Below are positions 1-12,529 of a stretch of DNA of 64,000 nt, piece by piece. Under the pieces are notes generated by a model. It had not been told where the DNA came from. It made no database searches and saw only the letters and a list, made by a program, of their open reading frames with translations. Position numbers and translations under genes: made by a program. This DNA comes from Lateolabrax maculatus (taxonomy: Eukaryota > Chordata > Actinopteri > Acropomatiformes > Lateolabracidae), in contig CM062218.1 in assembly GCA_031216445.1 (NCBI GenBank), positions 6,965,001 through 7,029,000 of the forward strand. Direction: 5' to 3'. Position 1 is the stretch's first letter. Each line of letters begins with the position of its first letter.

Positions 1-2895
1 GCGGGATTCGGCGAAGGGGAGCAGCAAAGCTCGCTATAGGCCTGGGAATCTGCAGAGCTCCTTCTTGTGCAGAAGGCAGAAAGAAAGAAAGTCAGTTACG
101 GTCCATGAAGCTGGATACCACAGCACTGAGGTATTCTCTAAATAGGGCCATGTTGAAGCCACATGAGCTCCACATTGTTCTCCTCTTTATGAGCTCTGGC
201 AGCGCTGAAGGAGAAATTTCACAGTCAGAAGGTTTACATTAACTTTACATTAAATCTGATCAGGGCCTCGAGAGAGCCACTTGACAGGATCAGACAGCCT
301 TTAATTAGAGTGGTGAAATATTTAGTGGTCTGAGATTAAGTAAATCAGCTATAATCTGTTGCAGCATATGAAAAAAATCCATATTCTACACTGACGCACT
401 CACAGAGATGCATAAATACACGTAAATACACTTTATGTGGTTGCATATTCTATTCCATTGGGACCTACACTAGCCTGTAAACACAATTGGTCAGGTAGGG
501 GTTAGAGAGGGGGCGGCCCCATTGTTCCCTCTCGCCCGTCAGTGGTCTCGCAGCATGTGTCTGTTTCTCTTGGAAACCATGAAATTGACTTTCTTCCTGT
601 TGGGAAGCAATACTGCAAGGGAGGAAATCCTAGCCACTCCGTGTTGTGTCTTACTGGTCTGTGGGAAGGAAAAAACAGAGGAGCATGTGGTGCTGGTTCA
701 AAAGCAGCACGTTATGGTAGTCAGGGTTATGATTCTACCCATGTGCACTGTTTACATGGCATGAGTTAGAGTAATATACGACGAGAGATAAAAGGAAAGA
801 TGAAATTCCAAAAATCCCTCCAACTGTGACCGGTTTTAGTTCTTGATGGTCTCTCTGTGGGCAGAAAATGTTCTTGTTGTGTAGTGTGTAGGCAGCAGAT
901 CCATCATTTATTTCAGAAAGTCGAGGGTGTGTTTGGTCAGCAGTAACAGTGCCGAGCCAGTCAGCCGCCACGTCCGTTGAGCAGCAACACTCGCTGAAAG
1001 GTCTGCTGCTTTTGATTGTCCTGCAGCCCTCGACCGTTTACTTAATCTTTATGGGGACATAAAGTTGTGCTAATGCACCCGTAAAAGGCTGGTCTCATCC
1101 CTTTAATAATAGTGTGCAGGGCAGTGTCAGAGGAACGAAAGGCTAACTCATTCTCAGCCCATGTGTCAGCCTCTTGTCCTGAGTAGATCACAAAGGTTAT
1201 ACTGTATATTCAGAATTTATTTTGCAGAGCTATCTTGATATTTGGACAATTGAAAATGAGAAGTGTTGTTGTGGTTGAGAATTCCCTTTTTATATAGTTC
1301 ACTTAATGGATCACGAGAAAGAGTTCACGACAGCTGTGGCCGACCCCGTGATATAAAACTACAGCTTCCAGCATGCAAGCTGACCACATGCCACCTGCTT
1401 ACTGCAAAAGAGGAGGGCGCACAAGTAACTTAGTAGCCAGTAAAGATCTAGCAAGTCAAGAGACCCAGATGTTTTTCCTCAGGAGTTGGCAGACCAAACC
1501 AGGGCTAAAAACGCAAGTAATTATTGGACTTTCATTTGACAGGAAGTAGAAGAGGATTCCTACGGGAAGCCCACGTAGCTCTGTCTCTGAAGGATGTCTG
1601 AATGACACCAAGAAGTTAATAAACGTATCTATTACTGAGCGTTTGTGACTTTGTTCTGACCAAAACCAAATATGTGTTTGTCTGTCTCTCAGTACTTTCC
1701 CTTTGTCTGTGGTTCTCAGCTCCAAGGCCATTCGTACTCAAGACCTCAACCTTTAAAAAACTGGTCACAGCTGGGCACTGTAGTTTTTAGCAAATATTGC
1801 TCAAACAGGAGTAAACAGTGTTTTTTTTGTGGGGGGGGGGGCTGTTTACAGCTGCGAATAAATACACATTTGGTGTGCTTGTGAGTATTTACAGCAGCAG
1901 GATGGTGTATTGACTTAAAATAAACTACAGAGCCCATGTTTATTGTAATGAGGGAACTTGTCGGCCAGTGCAACTGTGTGGTTCACTGATGTGTGTGTAA
2001 TGGTTTTTGGTCAACAATGGAGCTCTGTGGTACAGAGGACTAAGCTATATCAGACTTTGGCTACACAAGCAATACTGGTCAGTAGAATCAATTCACTGTT
2101 GGTTTTGGTCTTTCTATGTGATTTGCTGACACTAAGATAAATATAGAATATCACTAGACTTGTTTTTTTTAATCGTGCACGTCTCTAATAGTGGTCCACC
2201 TTCAGTTTTATGAAGGCCATAAGTTGCACACAGCAGAGTATGGCGCAGGCAACCCCTGGAAGCTTGAGCTGGAAACTCTTCCTGCTCCTGCCAACCCCCT
2301 TATGGAGGGGCTTGAGCCCTGTGGAATGCGGCGTATGCCTTTCTGTGTCAGACGGCCGTTTGTTTTGGAATAGGAGACGATATGCATCTGAGCCGAATGC
2401 ACCCACATGCTCCGCTTGTGCTCAGGTTGTTGAAGGGGGGCCTTTCACCTACCGAGGCAACGTGATCTAATTCTTTAGAAGCAGGGAGAAAATGAAAAGA
2501 GTCTGGGGGTGGGAAGTTTCCATAGGAGTTTGTACAGTGTTGAGCCTCTGAACTAAATGTATCGCATCTTGTCACAATTTAATGTAGAGCTGTCGTGTTG
2601 TGTTGACTATATGTAATATGTTTTTTTTTTTTTGTGTGTGTGTTTTTGTAAATCTGTCATTAACCTTTTTACTGAGTACATGTCAGATGGTTAGGACATT
2701 GACATCCCGTATCTCATATAGCTGAAATACATTACTTGAACTTTCTTGAGTTAGTAGGTTAGAAGTAGAAGCTCGTGTGGTTAAGTGAGGAGGCGACATC
2801 CAGAGAAGTAGACGGTAAATGTCAACTCTAGAGTATCGCTCTCTTTTTATCTCAGTCGCACTCGCATTTCCTCTCTCTGTCTGTGTCTCTCTCCC

Positions 2896-2920
2896 ACCCA
2901 CCCACACACAAACACACACA

Positions 2921-2959
<39 letters not shown>

Positions 2960-2992
2960 GCGCGCACTCAAACAAACACACACACACACACC
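2896..2992. repeat. compound (CA)n/(CT)n/(CG)n microsatellite
   Basis: Runs of CA with CT and CGCGCG interruptions. The CG run inside CA repeats is a possible Z-DNA-prone segment. Confidence 0.9.
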
Positions 2993-3184
2993 GACTGTTA
3001 CCCACCACAACTCAGCTGGACTAGCTCCAGACCTTAAGGGCTCAGAGAGAGTTTGATTTGTGTTGACTTCCTGCAGGAACTCCCCCTCTCCTCAGCCCGC
3101 GGCTCAAAGACTATCAATTAGTTCCTTATTATGATCCCTGGGAGGGCAATAAAAGTTAGAGTGGGTTCAAAGACCACAAACGCA

Positions 3185-3185
<1 letters not shown>

Positions 3186-3226
<41 letters not shown>
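3186..3226. repeat. (CA)20 microsatellite
   Basis: Uninterrupted CA dinucleotides. Confidence 0.95.
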
Positions 3227-3229
<3 letters not shown>

Positions 3230-3829
3230 CTTTTTTGGCTTGTTAAAGTTACAGTTTGGACATCCTCTCCTACAGTCCTGTAGGTGGTTGTTACTTCCTC
3301 TTCTTCCTATTTACATTTTCCAAACAATGCTCACCACCCACATATGTGACTCACGGAGACCTTTATTCTGTCTGTCTTGCTGCCAGTTTGTTCAGTTACA
3401 GCAGGTGTTGGTGGGACAAGTTTAATGTTTGGGTGTCGTCAACTACTCCTGTCCTGTTTTTTTCCGTCTCTAATAAGAACACCATCACGGATCCAGCTGT
3501 TATTCATACTTCTTCCATGAAGGCAGCAGCTGTCTGCTGTGTTGATGGCCGTTGCTGTATGAATTCAGGGAAGCCAATTTGTCGCCCTATATAGCCATCA
3601 AACTTTCCCAGACTCTTTCACTCCTCTCTTACTGTCCACTTCTCCGAGCATCAGTGAGGCTCTTGTTCCCTTCCTCTCTTCCCTGTCGCAATAGAGTTGA
3701 AAAGTATCAATTTAAAATCCCATTTGAATGCTATCTTCGACATAAAAAACCCAGGAGTCTGCAGTATAATCCAAGACACTATACTATATGTTATATATTA
3801 TTCCTTCAATTTTATGAGATAATTTGTTT

Positions 3830-3960
3830 TTTGTCAGTTTGGTATGGTAGATCGCACTAAATGGCATGGTAATGAGTCTCAGCTGGTGTATAGCTATGCT
3901 GAAGAAGCCACCAGAGGGAAGTTGCTACATGCATCCAACATTAACCAAGACTCTGATATC
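3830..3960 (+). repeat. dispersed repeat family D, old diverged fragment
   Basis: 'cagtttggtatggtagatcg', 'cactaaatggcatggtaatg', 'gagtctcagctgg' and 'gaagaagcc' align to the start of the family with many changes. Confidence 0.4.
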
Positions 3961-5184
3961 GCTAGCGGTTAAGTCCAATTAATTTTTTCCAATGGCAATG
4001 TTACGTGACTCACAGTTGGAGCACTTCTACAGTTTGGATGGGCATGAAACCCGAATCATCAACACAATAGATTGACAACTGGAGTAGAAAATATCTAAGG
4101 TGCAAGCCCGTATCCATAAAAACGGACAATGAGGAGTTAAGTATGACTCCCAAGGTGCATTAAGGTACAAGAAACAGCCAAACACAGAGCTAAATTCTGT
4201 TACGTGTGCTGCCAATAGCAGGTGAAACCTGAAGGTTATGGTGTCAAGAAATCCAATAATACAATCTACAGCTGACTGAGTGAATGAACTTTCTGATTCT
4301 GGGTCAATTGTGGCTGAATTCAGCTTCTGACAAAGGCTCATGGGTATTTTAGTATTGCTGCCTTAATAAGCTGATCTAAAAAACAGGACATTACAAAGTC
4401 AGAATAATTACTGGTGGCAATGACATATACGTATATGATCAGTGCATTATCTGGGGACAAATGTGATCAGAACCAGCAGCCTCGGCCCACTGTATCCCCA
4501 CTTTACAACACTATTCCTCTCTCTGTCCCTTCTCTTCTTCTTGTCCCTCCAGGTGAACCGAGAGGACAGCCCTAATGCCCCTCTCAGCCAATATCCCATC
4601 CTTTTGGGATCCCTTTGCTGTTTTTGAGTGGCCTGTCTGTTGTGCAGTGATAAAGTCCAGGTCATGAGGGAGGCAGTGGGCTTGTGGAGGGAGTTTGGTT
4701 TGTCGACAGCAGCGTGAAACAGGCCAAGTAGAGCAGATAAAGTGAAAGCCTGCAGGCCAATCTGCCACCTTTTTAATTTGTTAATTAGGTATTAACAGGC
4801 TCTTTCTCTGTCTCTGTCTGTCTCACACACGCGCAAACGCAACCCTCCCATTCACATATCATTGAGTACTCTCAGAGATGCAGATATTTGTTTGGTTGTG
4901 ATAATGAGAACTGATTTCACAGGACAGAACAATGCAGACAATACACTCCACAAAGTAATCACAGTATGCATACAAAGAACCTTGATATTGTGAAAGTTAT
5001 TACACCTGAACACATAAAGAGGAAAAAACAGCCCCTAGTGTGCCACCAAAAACTAAAGCCTGTGTTTAATATCAGTTAATTATTTTGTCAAAGGAACATT
5101 TTTAAATTGCTTGTTTTGTCTGATAAACAGTCCAAAACCCAAAGATATTCAATTTACCGCGGTATTTAGCGTTGCATAAAGACA

Positions 5185-5445
5185 GCATAACCTCCTGTAA
5201 AACCACCACTTGTCATTTTTACACTTCACTTAAATGAGATATGATGTGTTCATAAATGACCTTTTAGAAGTGCTGATAAGATGGCTGTTTCCCCCTGCTT
5301 TCGGTCTTCATGCTAAGCCAAGCTGACCATCTCCTGGTTGTTGCTTCTTACTTGACGTACAGATATGAGAGGAGTATCTCATCTAACCCTGGTCAGGAAG
5401 GCGAATAACCGTATCTCCCCATAATGTTGACCTATTCCTTTTAAG
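5185..5445 (-). mobile_element. family B MITE-like repeat, minus orientation
   Basis: Reads 'aaccaccacttgtcattttt', 'ggctgtttccccctgctttc', 'catgctaagccaagctgacc' and ends 'gttgacctattccttttaa', the complement of the family start 'TTAAAGGAATAG..'. I recognise the family as very common in percomorph genomes. Confidence 0.7.
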
Positions 5446-5982
5446 AAACTGGAACCAGAGGATGTTTGGCATATTTGCTTGATAAATGAGTCAAATGATA
5501 AATCAGTAATGAAAACTGTTGTTGAAGTGTGTTTTAATTAAATATAAGAAAAGAGGAGGCATGTTTGCAAGTGAAATGGCTCATGTCAGTGCAGTTACTG
5601 TAGATATTCCTATTAAACCTTGAGAGGGGTTATTGTGAAGCACAATGCCTTACCTGCACTATGCTTGGAAAGCAGAGAGGGATGTTGTTTTTCTCTATAG
5701 TGCCTCTTTCCAAGCTCCTTGCACTTCTGAGGTAGACTTGAGGAAATCGTTAAGAACCAAAAACAGCAGCAGACCAATGAAGGAGGATCTGAGACGCAGT
5801 CTGTCTGCCAGCCCCCGTGCACTTGTTTTCCCCTTTTTTCCTTCTTTCTGAAGTCGGTGTTATGATGTGTGTCTGTGTATTCGTCTCACGCCTCTGAGAT
5901 GTGAGGGCTGGATATGGGTTTGTGTGCGTCTGTGTTGGCACATGTGTGTGTCCCATGGGTGCTTTCATGGACACACAGATGT

Positions 5983-5984
<2 letters not shown>

Positions 5985-6026
<42 letters not shown>
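5985..6026. repeat. (GT)21 microsatellite
   Basis: Uninterrupted GT dinucleotides. Confidence 0.95.
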
Positions 6027-6027
<1 letters not shown>

Positions 6028-6210
6028 TGCATTCCTGTGAGGAACACTATTTCCCCTGGCCTGACTTGGAGTTGATCTAATATTTGTTGTGTTAGAAGTG
6101 AGAGCGCTGTGTCAACAGTAGGAAGTCAGGAGCCCAGGGTTAGTTCAGATTACTCCATTTTCCTCCGTATGTGTGCCCCTTATCCCCTCCATCCCTGTCT
6201 TATAGAAAGG

Positions 6211-6232
6211 AGGGGGGGGGGGCGGGGGGGGG
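6211..6232. repeat. G-run, G11-C-G9
   Basis: Two long G runs split by a single C, with four-stranded G structure potential. Assembly accuracy of run length is uncertain. Confidence 0.9.
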
Positions 6233-6547
6233 ATACAAATATTACACTGACACACACATACACGAGCACATACGGACCTAGTGCCTTTCAAGCCCCGCTA
6301 GGCATGGACATGGTGATTTTGACAGGCTTTTAGCAGAGCAACCTCCAGGCTACAGGATTGTCTGCAGCAGTGGGTTACTCCATCCTCCTTTTTTGTCCAC
6401 CCCCACTCTCTCTTTTATCTCATACCCTCCTCTCCTCAATCCCTCCTCCTCTGCCTCTTCTCTGTCATTTATGTTTTTGTTCAATCTTGGTCTGCAGCCT
6501 CCTCACGTCCTCTCTGGGTCTACAGGTCAAACGGACAGTGTAACACA

Positions 6548-6580
6548 GACAGACGGACGGACGGACGGACGGACAGACAG
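6548..6580. repeat. (GACR)n tetranucleotide microsatellite
   Basis: Repeats of GACA and GACG, about eight units. Confidence 0.9.
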
Positions 6581-8939
6581 TGTGGGATCTGCACTCCAGC
6601 TGGCTTATTAGTTCATTAGCAGGCAGACATGCCAGTAACGGCAGCTCTTCGCACAGCTAACAGAGGGCATGTATCTCTAGCTACTTGCTCGTTATGGCAG
6701 CTCGCCCTCCTTCTTGCTCGCTTTCACTTTTTATCTCTCCGTGTCGGTCGCCCCCACCCCCCCCTTTTTCTTTCACTGTCTCTAAGCTTGGTCAGAATAT
6801 GTAGGATCTGCTTGTTAAGGTGTCCCAATGAAGCTGTCTTTGTGTGTCTGCATGAGTTTGTGCAAATACCCATATGTGTGTTGAGTGTGACTGTACATGG
6901 GAAGGTTTTACCAGTTATTCACCCTAACAATGAAAACAGTCGGATATTTTGCCAAAGCAGGTTGTAACTAGAATATAAATTTAGAATAAAGTCTTAAGAG
7001 TCAGTAACCATAAGGTTTGCTCTCTGGAATATGTTTTGATAATGTGGGGGGGGTTAAATACTATGAAACAGGATTTTACAACTAAGGGAAGTTATCACGG
7101 TGATAATGATTTTATATTTCATTGTGACGACTGCCGTGTAAACAGTAGAAGGACCGAGCTCCCATTACAAAGCGATCTACCCATTTGGTTGGCCAGTGCA
7201 GCACCTTCACGAATGACGTTGCATAAAACGTTTCTGGCAAACGTTGAGCTGCGTTAAACTCCTACTGCTATTAAATTCAAAAAGAGTAAAGCAGTCTTAA
7301 AAAGTCTAGGTTTGCACGTGTGATGAAGAGAGCACACAAGTGTGTGTGTATGAGTATGCATGACATGGATTTCTATGTCTTGACATATGTGACCCGTTGC
7401 ATCCTTTATTTCTTCTTTCCTATGTTGCTGCACAAAGGCAACATGTCGCTTTGAGAATGTGTGCCTTTGTGTTGTCGTATACTGTGCTGTACACGGACTG
7501 TTACTCAGGAGTATTGATGTTCGTCTCCTCCTCCCTCTGCTACGGTGCTCAAAGGCCTCTTCTTTCTGAAGCGTGATCTTTTTTTAGCCCACCGCAAGGT
7601 GTACAGCTTGAGCTCAAAGAATGACACTTGTCAGAGCAGGACTAGTGGAAAGTTAAGCCACATTTATGGTGCCTGAATGCGACTGAGTGTTTCTTTTGAT
7701 GCCTGCAATATAACACTTATTATTTGATATTGGTTGTCATAGTGAAGTTTTGTGAGCCTGTTTAGTGGTTTCAATGGTTTAACCAGTGATAGTGTTTTTC
7801 TTTTATAACGTACTGCACACACAGACTCAACAGCATACTCGTCATCAGCTAAATACAACAATGGTTAGGCTTACTATCATTCCAGCAAACCAGTAATCCT
7901 TCAGGAAGTTTTGTTAAAGAATCCCTTCGCTACAATAATTCTATTACAGTGACTGTGAGCTGCTGTAAAGATTCAATACTAAATTACTGCACATCTTTTA
8001 AGTTTTTATTTTCCCAGGTTCACAAAACTTTTATATCACGTTAGCTTTCAGGTTTAGTGGATGAGGACATGGATGGAGTCAGTAGACTTCTACTGTATAA
8101 TAGATGGGATTCAGAAATTGTTCTCAATCATGGGAGACCTAACATTCATAGCCTGAAAGAAATGATAAGTTTCCATATTAGATATTTCTAACTGGATACA
8201 TTTTAGAAGCTCTTCCTGCCCTGATTCTATTCTACAAGTAATACTGCAAGATTTTTTTCAAATAATTGCTCCTTAGACTTGAGCAACCTCATACAAAATG
8301 GAACTTCTGCAAGGCTGCATTTGTCAGCTAGTTTACGCCGTCCACTCTGCTTTACTCGTCGGCGAATTGATGTCTGGTTCAGCTCAGAGTCTGTGATAAG
8401 GGCTGAAAGCAGAGACTACCTGTAAATGTCACAGGATTGATAAAGTGAACAAAGTTTATCGGGGCTGCTGTGTCGGTGCACTCGCATGTGAGTGAGGGAG
8501 AAAGTCAGCTTTATCAAGTTTACAATGTGTACACCAGCGAGTGCACATGTCTGTTAGTTTGTGCGTTATCCCTGATAAAGTTGGTGAGGTTTATCGAGGT
8601 CAAACAGACCATTTCCTCTTCTCAGATCTGAACTGATTGGTGTTGCAGCGTAGCTTGTACAATTGAACTTCTCTAATCCAAACACTTTGTTCAAACTGTT
8701 GAGACATGAAGATTGCAGAGGAGTCAGCAGACTTTTGTAGCGGCAAGTCTGAAATAAACTTGACTTGTGTACTTCAGTGCTCACCTGAAAGGAAGCATAA
8801 CTCTCGGTTGAATTTGGCCTTATTGTCGTCGTTAAAGGAAAAGTAAGACAATTTTTCTTGTTTTGTTGCGGACAGTTCGATGAGAAGATTGATGCAACTC
8901 TCATGTCCCTGGTAAAGGAGCTTGTAAGCTTAGTTTAAC

Positions 8940-8967
8940 ATGTATTGTTTTGATCAAAACAATACAT
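8940..8967. repeat. perfect 28-bp palindrome
   Basis: The two 14-base halves (atgtattgttttga / tcaaaacaatacat) are exact reverse complements with no spacer, centred on TGATCA. It lies in the inferred sdc2 intron 1. Confidence 0.95.
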
Positions 8968-10801
8968 AGTTAACTAATAATGAAATTCATTGTTAGTAAC
9001 GGGGGCCTTACTGGTCAAAGAAAGAAAAAATTAAGATAATTATTTATCCTATAGTGGGGAAATGTACAGCATTAAGGCAGCAAAGGATAGCACAATAGCA
9101 GAAGCATCAGTTAACAAAAACAAGATATAATAGAGTTAATAAATAGTTACGGTTTAATTTACATTATTGCACATAGGAGATATTGATAAAGCACAATGTA
9201 GTGTTGTGTTAAACTTTAATTAGCTCATCACTATGCATATTATTCATCCACTTATTCATTTAACAAGTCAGGTGAAAGTGTTTGCATTATAAGTATGTCT
9301 CTGAAATCCATATTTAATAGGCCTAATGGGAGTTAGAGCTTCGTTGTTAATACTTGAGCTCTTCATGCATTTCTTCACACAGTGTGTGTGAACATGTGGG
9401 GACATGTTTTATGCTCAATTGCTCACTCTAATGTGTGTGCAAGTATAATCAATGAATGCTTGCATACATTTGTAAAACATGTCTACCCAAGCATGCGTGT
9501 GTGTGTGGCCTCTATCTCATTAGTGCCCTTTGTCACCATTTGGTCTGTGGCCTTCCTCCTTTTGGTCCATTGTGCTCATATCGCCAATGCGTAAAGACCT
9601 GTGGACCGCATGGACCGATGAATTAGTTTGCCAGGCTGTTGCAGTAGAGGGGGGTTGTATTTTGAGGAGAAGAAGGCAAGAAAGGTTAAGATAAAGTTGC
9701 TTTGAACAAATTCTCTCTTTGATCAGGCGGCTCAGCGGTGAAAGGCCTTTCTTCCAGAAGTCAGAGCCAGTTTTGAGAGGGGAGATGGAGATGCGTATTG
9801 TTGTGTTTCATCTCGCCTCTGTCTTTCTTTTCTTTCTCTTTCACACTGTTGTAAGCTGTGTGTACTCCCTGCTTCTTTGTTATGGAGAGTGCCTGGCCTC
9901 TCTTTCATGACTCCGCACAAACACATATGCATATACAATGACTTAAAAGCACTACTGAACACACTCACATTAGAATACTAAGTGTAATTGGAAATTTTGA
10001 GATTGCAGCAGCGATGTAACTGAAAGAAGACATTTTCTCTGTTCTCCGTTCTTGCTTTTAGTGCTAAAATGATTTGTTGGTTCTTCGATTAATTGAACAG
10101 TAAATTAATGTGCAACTATTTGGATAATTAGTTTATCATTTAAGTCATTTTTAAAGTAAAATTGCGACAAAAAAACATGCTTGTTTAGCTTCTCAGATGT
10201 GAGGATTTGCTGCTTTTATGTGTTCTGAATCTCTATAAATTCAATATATTTGGATTTTGGACAGCTGGTCAGACAAAACAAGCAACTTACTTTGATCTCA
10301 GAGAAATTGTGATGGGAATTTTTTACTTGGCTTTCTGATTTTTCAGCCTTAACTTTTTTTGGCCCAGGGGGAAATTGAAGCCAGGAGAAACACAAATTTA
10401 AACATAAGATACATAAAAAATATAATTAAAATGTATAAAACATATGCTGAAACCCAGATAAAACTGTTTACATTATTTACAGACCCTTAATTTAAAAAAT
10501 GAATTGACAGACAATTTCATAATGAAAACCACCGTTGGTTGCAGCCCTACAAACCCTGTTCAAACAAAGAAAGTCTAAAACAGTCGTTAATGAGGGATAG
10601 AGATAATTTCTCTTTGCCCATTTTCTTAGCTTTCTCACAGCATGCCTATTCTTTGCCATTAACAAAAAACACTTATTTCCTGCCATGCCAATTGATTATT
10701 TCCTCTAATTCAACTTCATTCAGCCCCGGGTTTATCAGTACAACGTCCTCAGAGTGGACGGGAACTGTAGCAGCCAGCTTAATGGATGCAGTAGACACAA
10801 A

Positions 10802-10807
<6 letters not shown>

Positions 10808-10839
<32 letters not shown>
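10808..10839. repeat. (CA)16 microsatellite
   Basis: Uninterrupted CA dinucleotides in inferred sdc2 intron 1. Confidence 0.95.
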
Positions 10840-10841
<2 letters not shown>

Positions 10842-11244
10842 GATGATATATTGTGGGGTCTCTCTTTTGTAGTCCTTTTCTTTTCTAAAGCAGGACTATC
10901 AGTATAGAAGGGGCATTACAGCTGACCACAGATTGGTGAATAGCAGTTGAATGGATGTTGCCATGGATGCATTTATAGCTATTCCAGTCACACACACTCA
11001 ATACCACGTGTACCAGACACACACTACAACAATAACAGCCGTAATATTTAAGCGTCCAACATCCTCGTGGCTCGGCAAGCCACTTAGAGCGAAAACTTCA
11101 TTTTCTTATCTTATTTCTCATTAAAATCTCAGCTTACACACCATGTGAGGAGGTGCTTTTTAAACAATCAGGCACTGTTAAACCGAGGTCTTTTCAGCCA
11201 ATTACTCCATTAAGCCGGAACACAAACATTCCCACCACTCAGGC

Positions 11245-11262
11245 TTGTTGTCTTGACAACAA
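11245..11262. promoter_or_regulatory. palindromic X-box-like (RFX) motif
   Basis: 'ttgttgtcttgacaacaa' has perfect 8-bp arms around TT and resembles the RFX X-box GTTGCC-N-GGCAAC with one symmetric change per half. It sits in a unique, GC-richer part of intron 1. Function is inferred only. Confidence 0.3.
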
Positions 11263-11350
11263 CGCTGCGCGTGCTGATTGGACCGGCCACCGGTATGGCT
11301 GTGCTTCATTTAAGTCATAAAATGGGGATTACAGGGTTGATCTGTCCACG

Positions 11351-11826
11351 GCTTTGGTCCAGACTGAAATATCTGAACAGTTATTGGATTCATTGCCATG
11401 AAATTTCATACACTCGTTCATAGTCCCCAGAGGGTGAATCCTGATGACTTGATCCCCTGACCTTTCCTGTAGTGCCACCATGAGGTTGGCATGTGTTTAG
11501 TAAAATATCTATTGGATGGATTGTCATGGAATTTTGTGCAGACCCTTCAAGATGAATTCCAAAGCTTTGGTTGATCCTTTGGTCTGTTATTTAGAGCCAT
11601 CATCACGTCAAAAATTAAATCTGTCATTTATGACCAAATACCTGCAAAACTGATTCCCATGAGCCTCACATGTACTTTGGTACTATCACGCTAAACTGAC
11701 ATGGGGTACATGGTGAACATTACACCTGCTAATCATCATCATCATGGTAGCACTGTGAGCACGTTGCCATCATAAAGTTGGCATTCAGCTCAAAGCACCG
11801 CTGTGCTTAAGTACAGCCTCACTGAA
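11351..11826 (-). repeat. dispersed repeat family A, near-complete copy, minus orientation
   Basis: It begins with the complement of the signature 'gatatttcagtctggaccaaag' and continues through complements of 'catggcaatccatccaata' and 'ctctggggaccat'. It ends in 'aaagcaccgctgtgcttaag' and 'tacagcctcac'. I recognise this as a common interspersed repeat of percomorph fish introns. Other copies in the window: 23558, 26195, 28890 and 49690. Confidence 0.8.
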
Positions 11827-12414
11827 CCGACTCTTATTCTTGTTTGAAAGGAAGCTCTTATAGCTCAGCTGTAAAACACAGGGTGATCTGTTGATACTAG
11901 CCACCTCTCAGGCATAAACTCAGCTGAACATATGTGTCTGCTCTGTGCACCACTTCTTACTTTATAGCAAATACAAGAGATTATTAGAAATTATTTATTG
12001 CACATTGTTGTTTCAGAATGTCACATTTAGGAACATGTGCTATTGAAAATGTGCCAATGATAAGAGCAGTAATTTACTACACAAGAGCATCATGTTTCCA
12101 TTTAAAGAAATCATTACCAACTGAAGTGTTGACCTCAAAGCAAAAAGGGTTGTGATTAATGATTTAAATGGTAGTATAAAAAAATTTAGCCACTAGACTT
12201 TCTGATTCACATTTAGCTGTTGGTGGTAGAGTACTTACTAACGGTGAAAGTGTGGCGTGTCGAAGCAGTCAAAGGTCTTCACTTTGTTGCTGTGATGTGG
12301 TGCAGAATGAAAACTTTCACATGGACCTCTATAAATAGAGGTGTAATAAAACCGACATGAGACCTCAACACCTTTTTTTTTTTTTTAATTTTTTTGTATC
12401 TTGTTGTCTTGCAG

Positions 12415-12529
12415 ATAGCAGAAGCAGCCAAGACTTCCTCTCAGGCTGACGACTTGTACCTGGATGACACAGGCTCAGGAGGTTTCTACCCTGAAGATGA
12501 TGATGACTTTAACTCAGGGTCTGGCTCAG
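12415..12529 (+). CDS. sdc2: sdc2 exon 2: N-terminal ectodomain with glycosaminoglycan attachment sites
   Basis: The acceptor is a T-rich tract ending ttgtcttgcag, and the donor is TCAG|gtgaga. The exon is 115 nt, starts in phase 0 and ends in phase 1. It reads [20 protein letters not shown], then [18 protein letters not shown]. The DLYLDD and YPEDDDDF stretches correspond to the acidic block of vertebrate syndecan-2. Ser-Gly pairs at exon residues 21, 34, 36 and 38 (the last Gly is completed in exon 3) sit beside Asp/Glu runs, the known context for xylosyltransferase and heparan sulfate attachment. The phase-0 start means the missing exon 1 should end on a full codon, matching a signal-peptide exon. 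Confidence 0.95.

Larger units (their letters stand above)
1..12414 (+). other. sdc2: sdc2 intron 1 (3' part, inferred)
   Basis: No signal-peptide exon with a fitting phase-0 donor was found here, and intron 1 of vertebrate syndecan-2 is long, so this stretch is read as intron. It contains CA/GT microsatellites, G-runs, repeat copies of family D (3830), B (5185) and A (11351), a 28-bp palindrome (8940) and unique GC-richer blocks near 2200-2480 and 11085-11345. Listed small ORFs are not convincing genes. Confidence 0.7.

Noticed and set aside
4540..4626. Acceptor-like site (cttcttcttgtccctccag) followed by a short frame VNREDSPNAPLSQYPILLGS
   Set aside because: No donor follows before the stop, and the peptide matches no known family. 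It is probably a chance pyrimidine tract.
9785..9850. Possible sdc2 signal-peptide exon: a Met-initiated hydrophobic stretch (MRIVVFHLASVFLFFLFHTV) followed in phase 0 by a gtaagc donor-like site
   Set aside because: The exon-end bases (GTT|gtaagc) are a weak donor context, no signal-cleavage site lies within the stretch, it lacks the small-residue end seen in syndecan exon 1, and there is no promoter-like sequence around it. The true exon 1 is more likely upstream of the window. Transcript evidence joining about 9850 to 12415 would reverse this.
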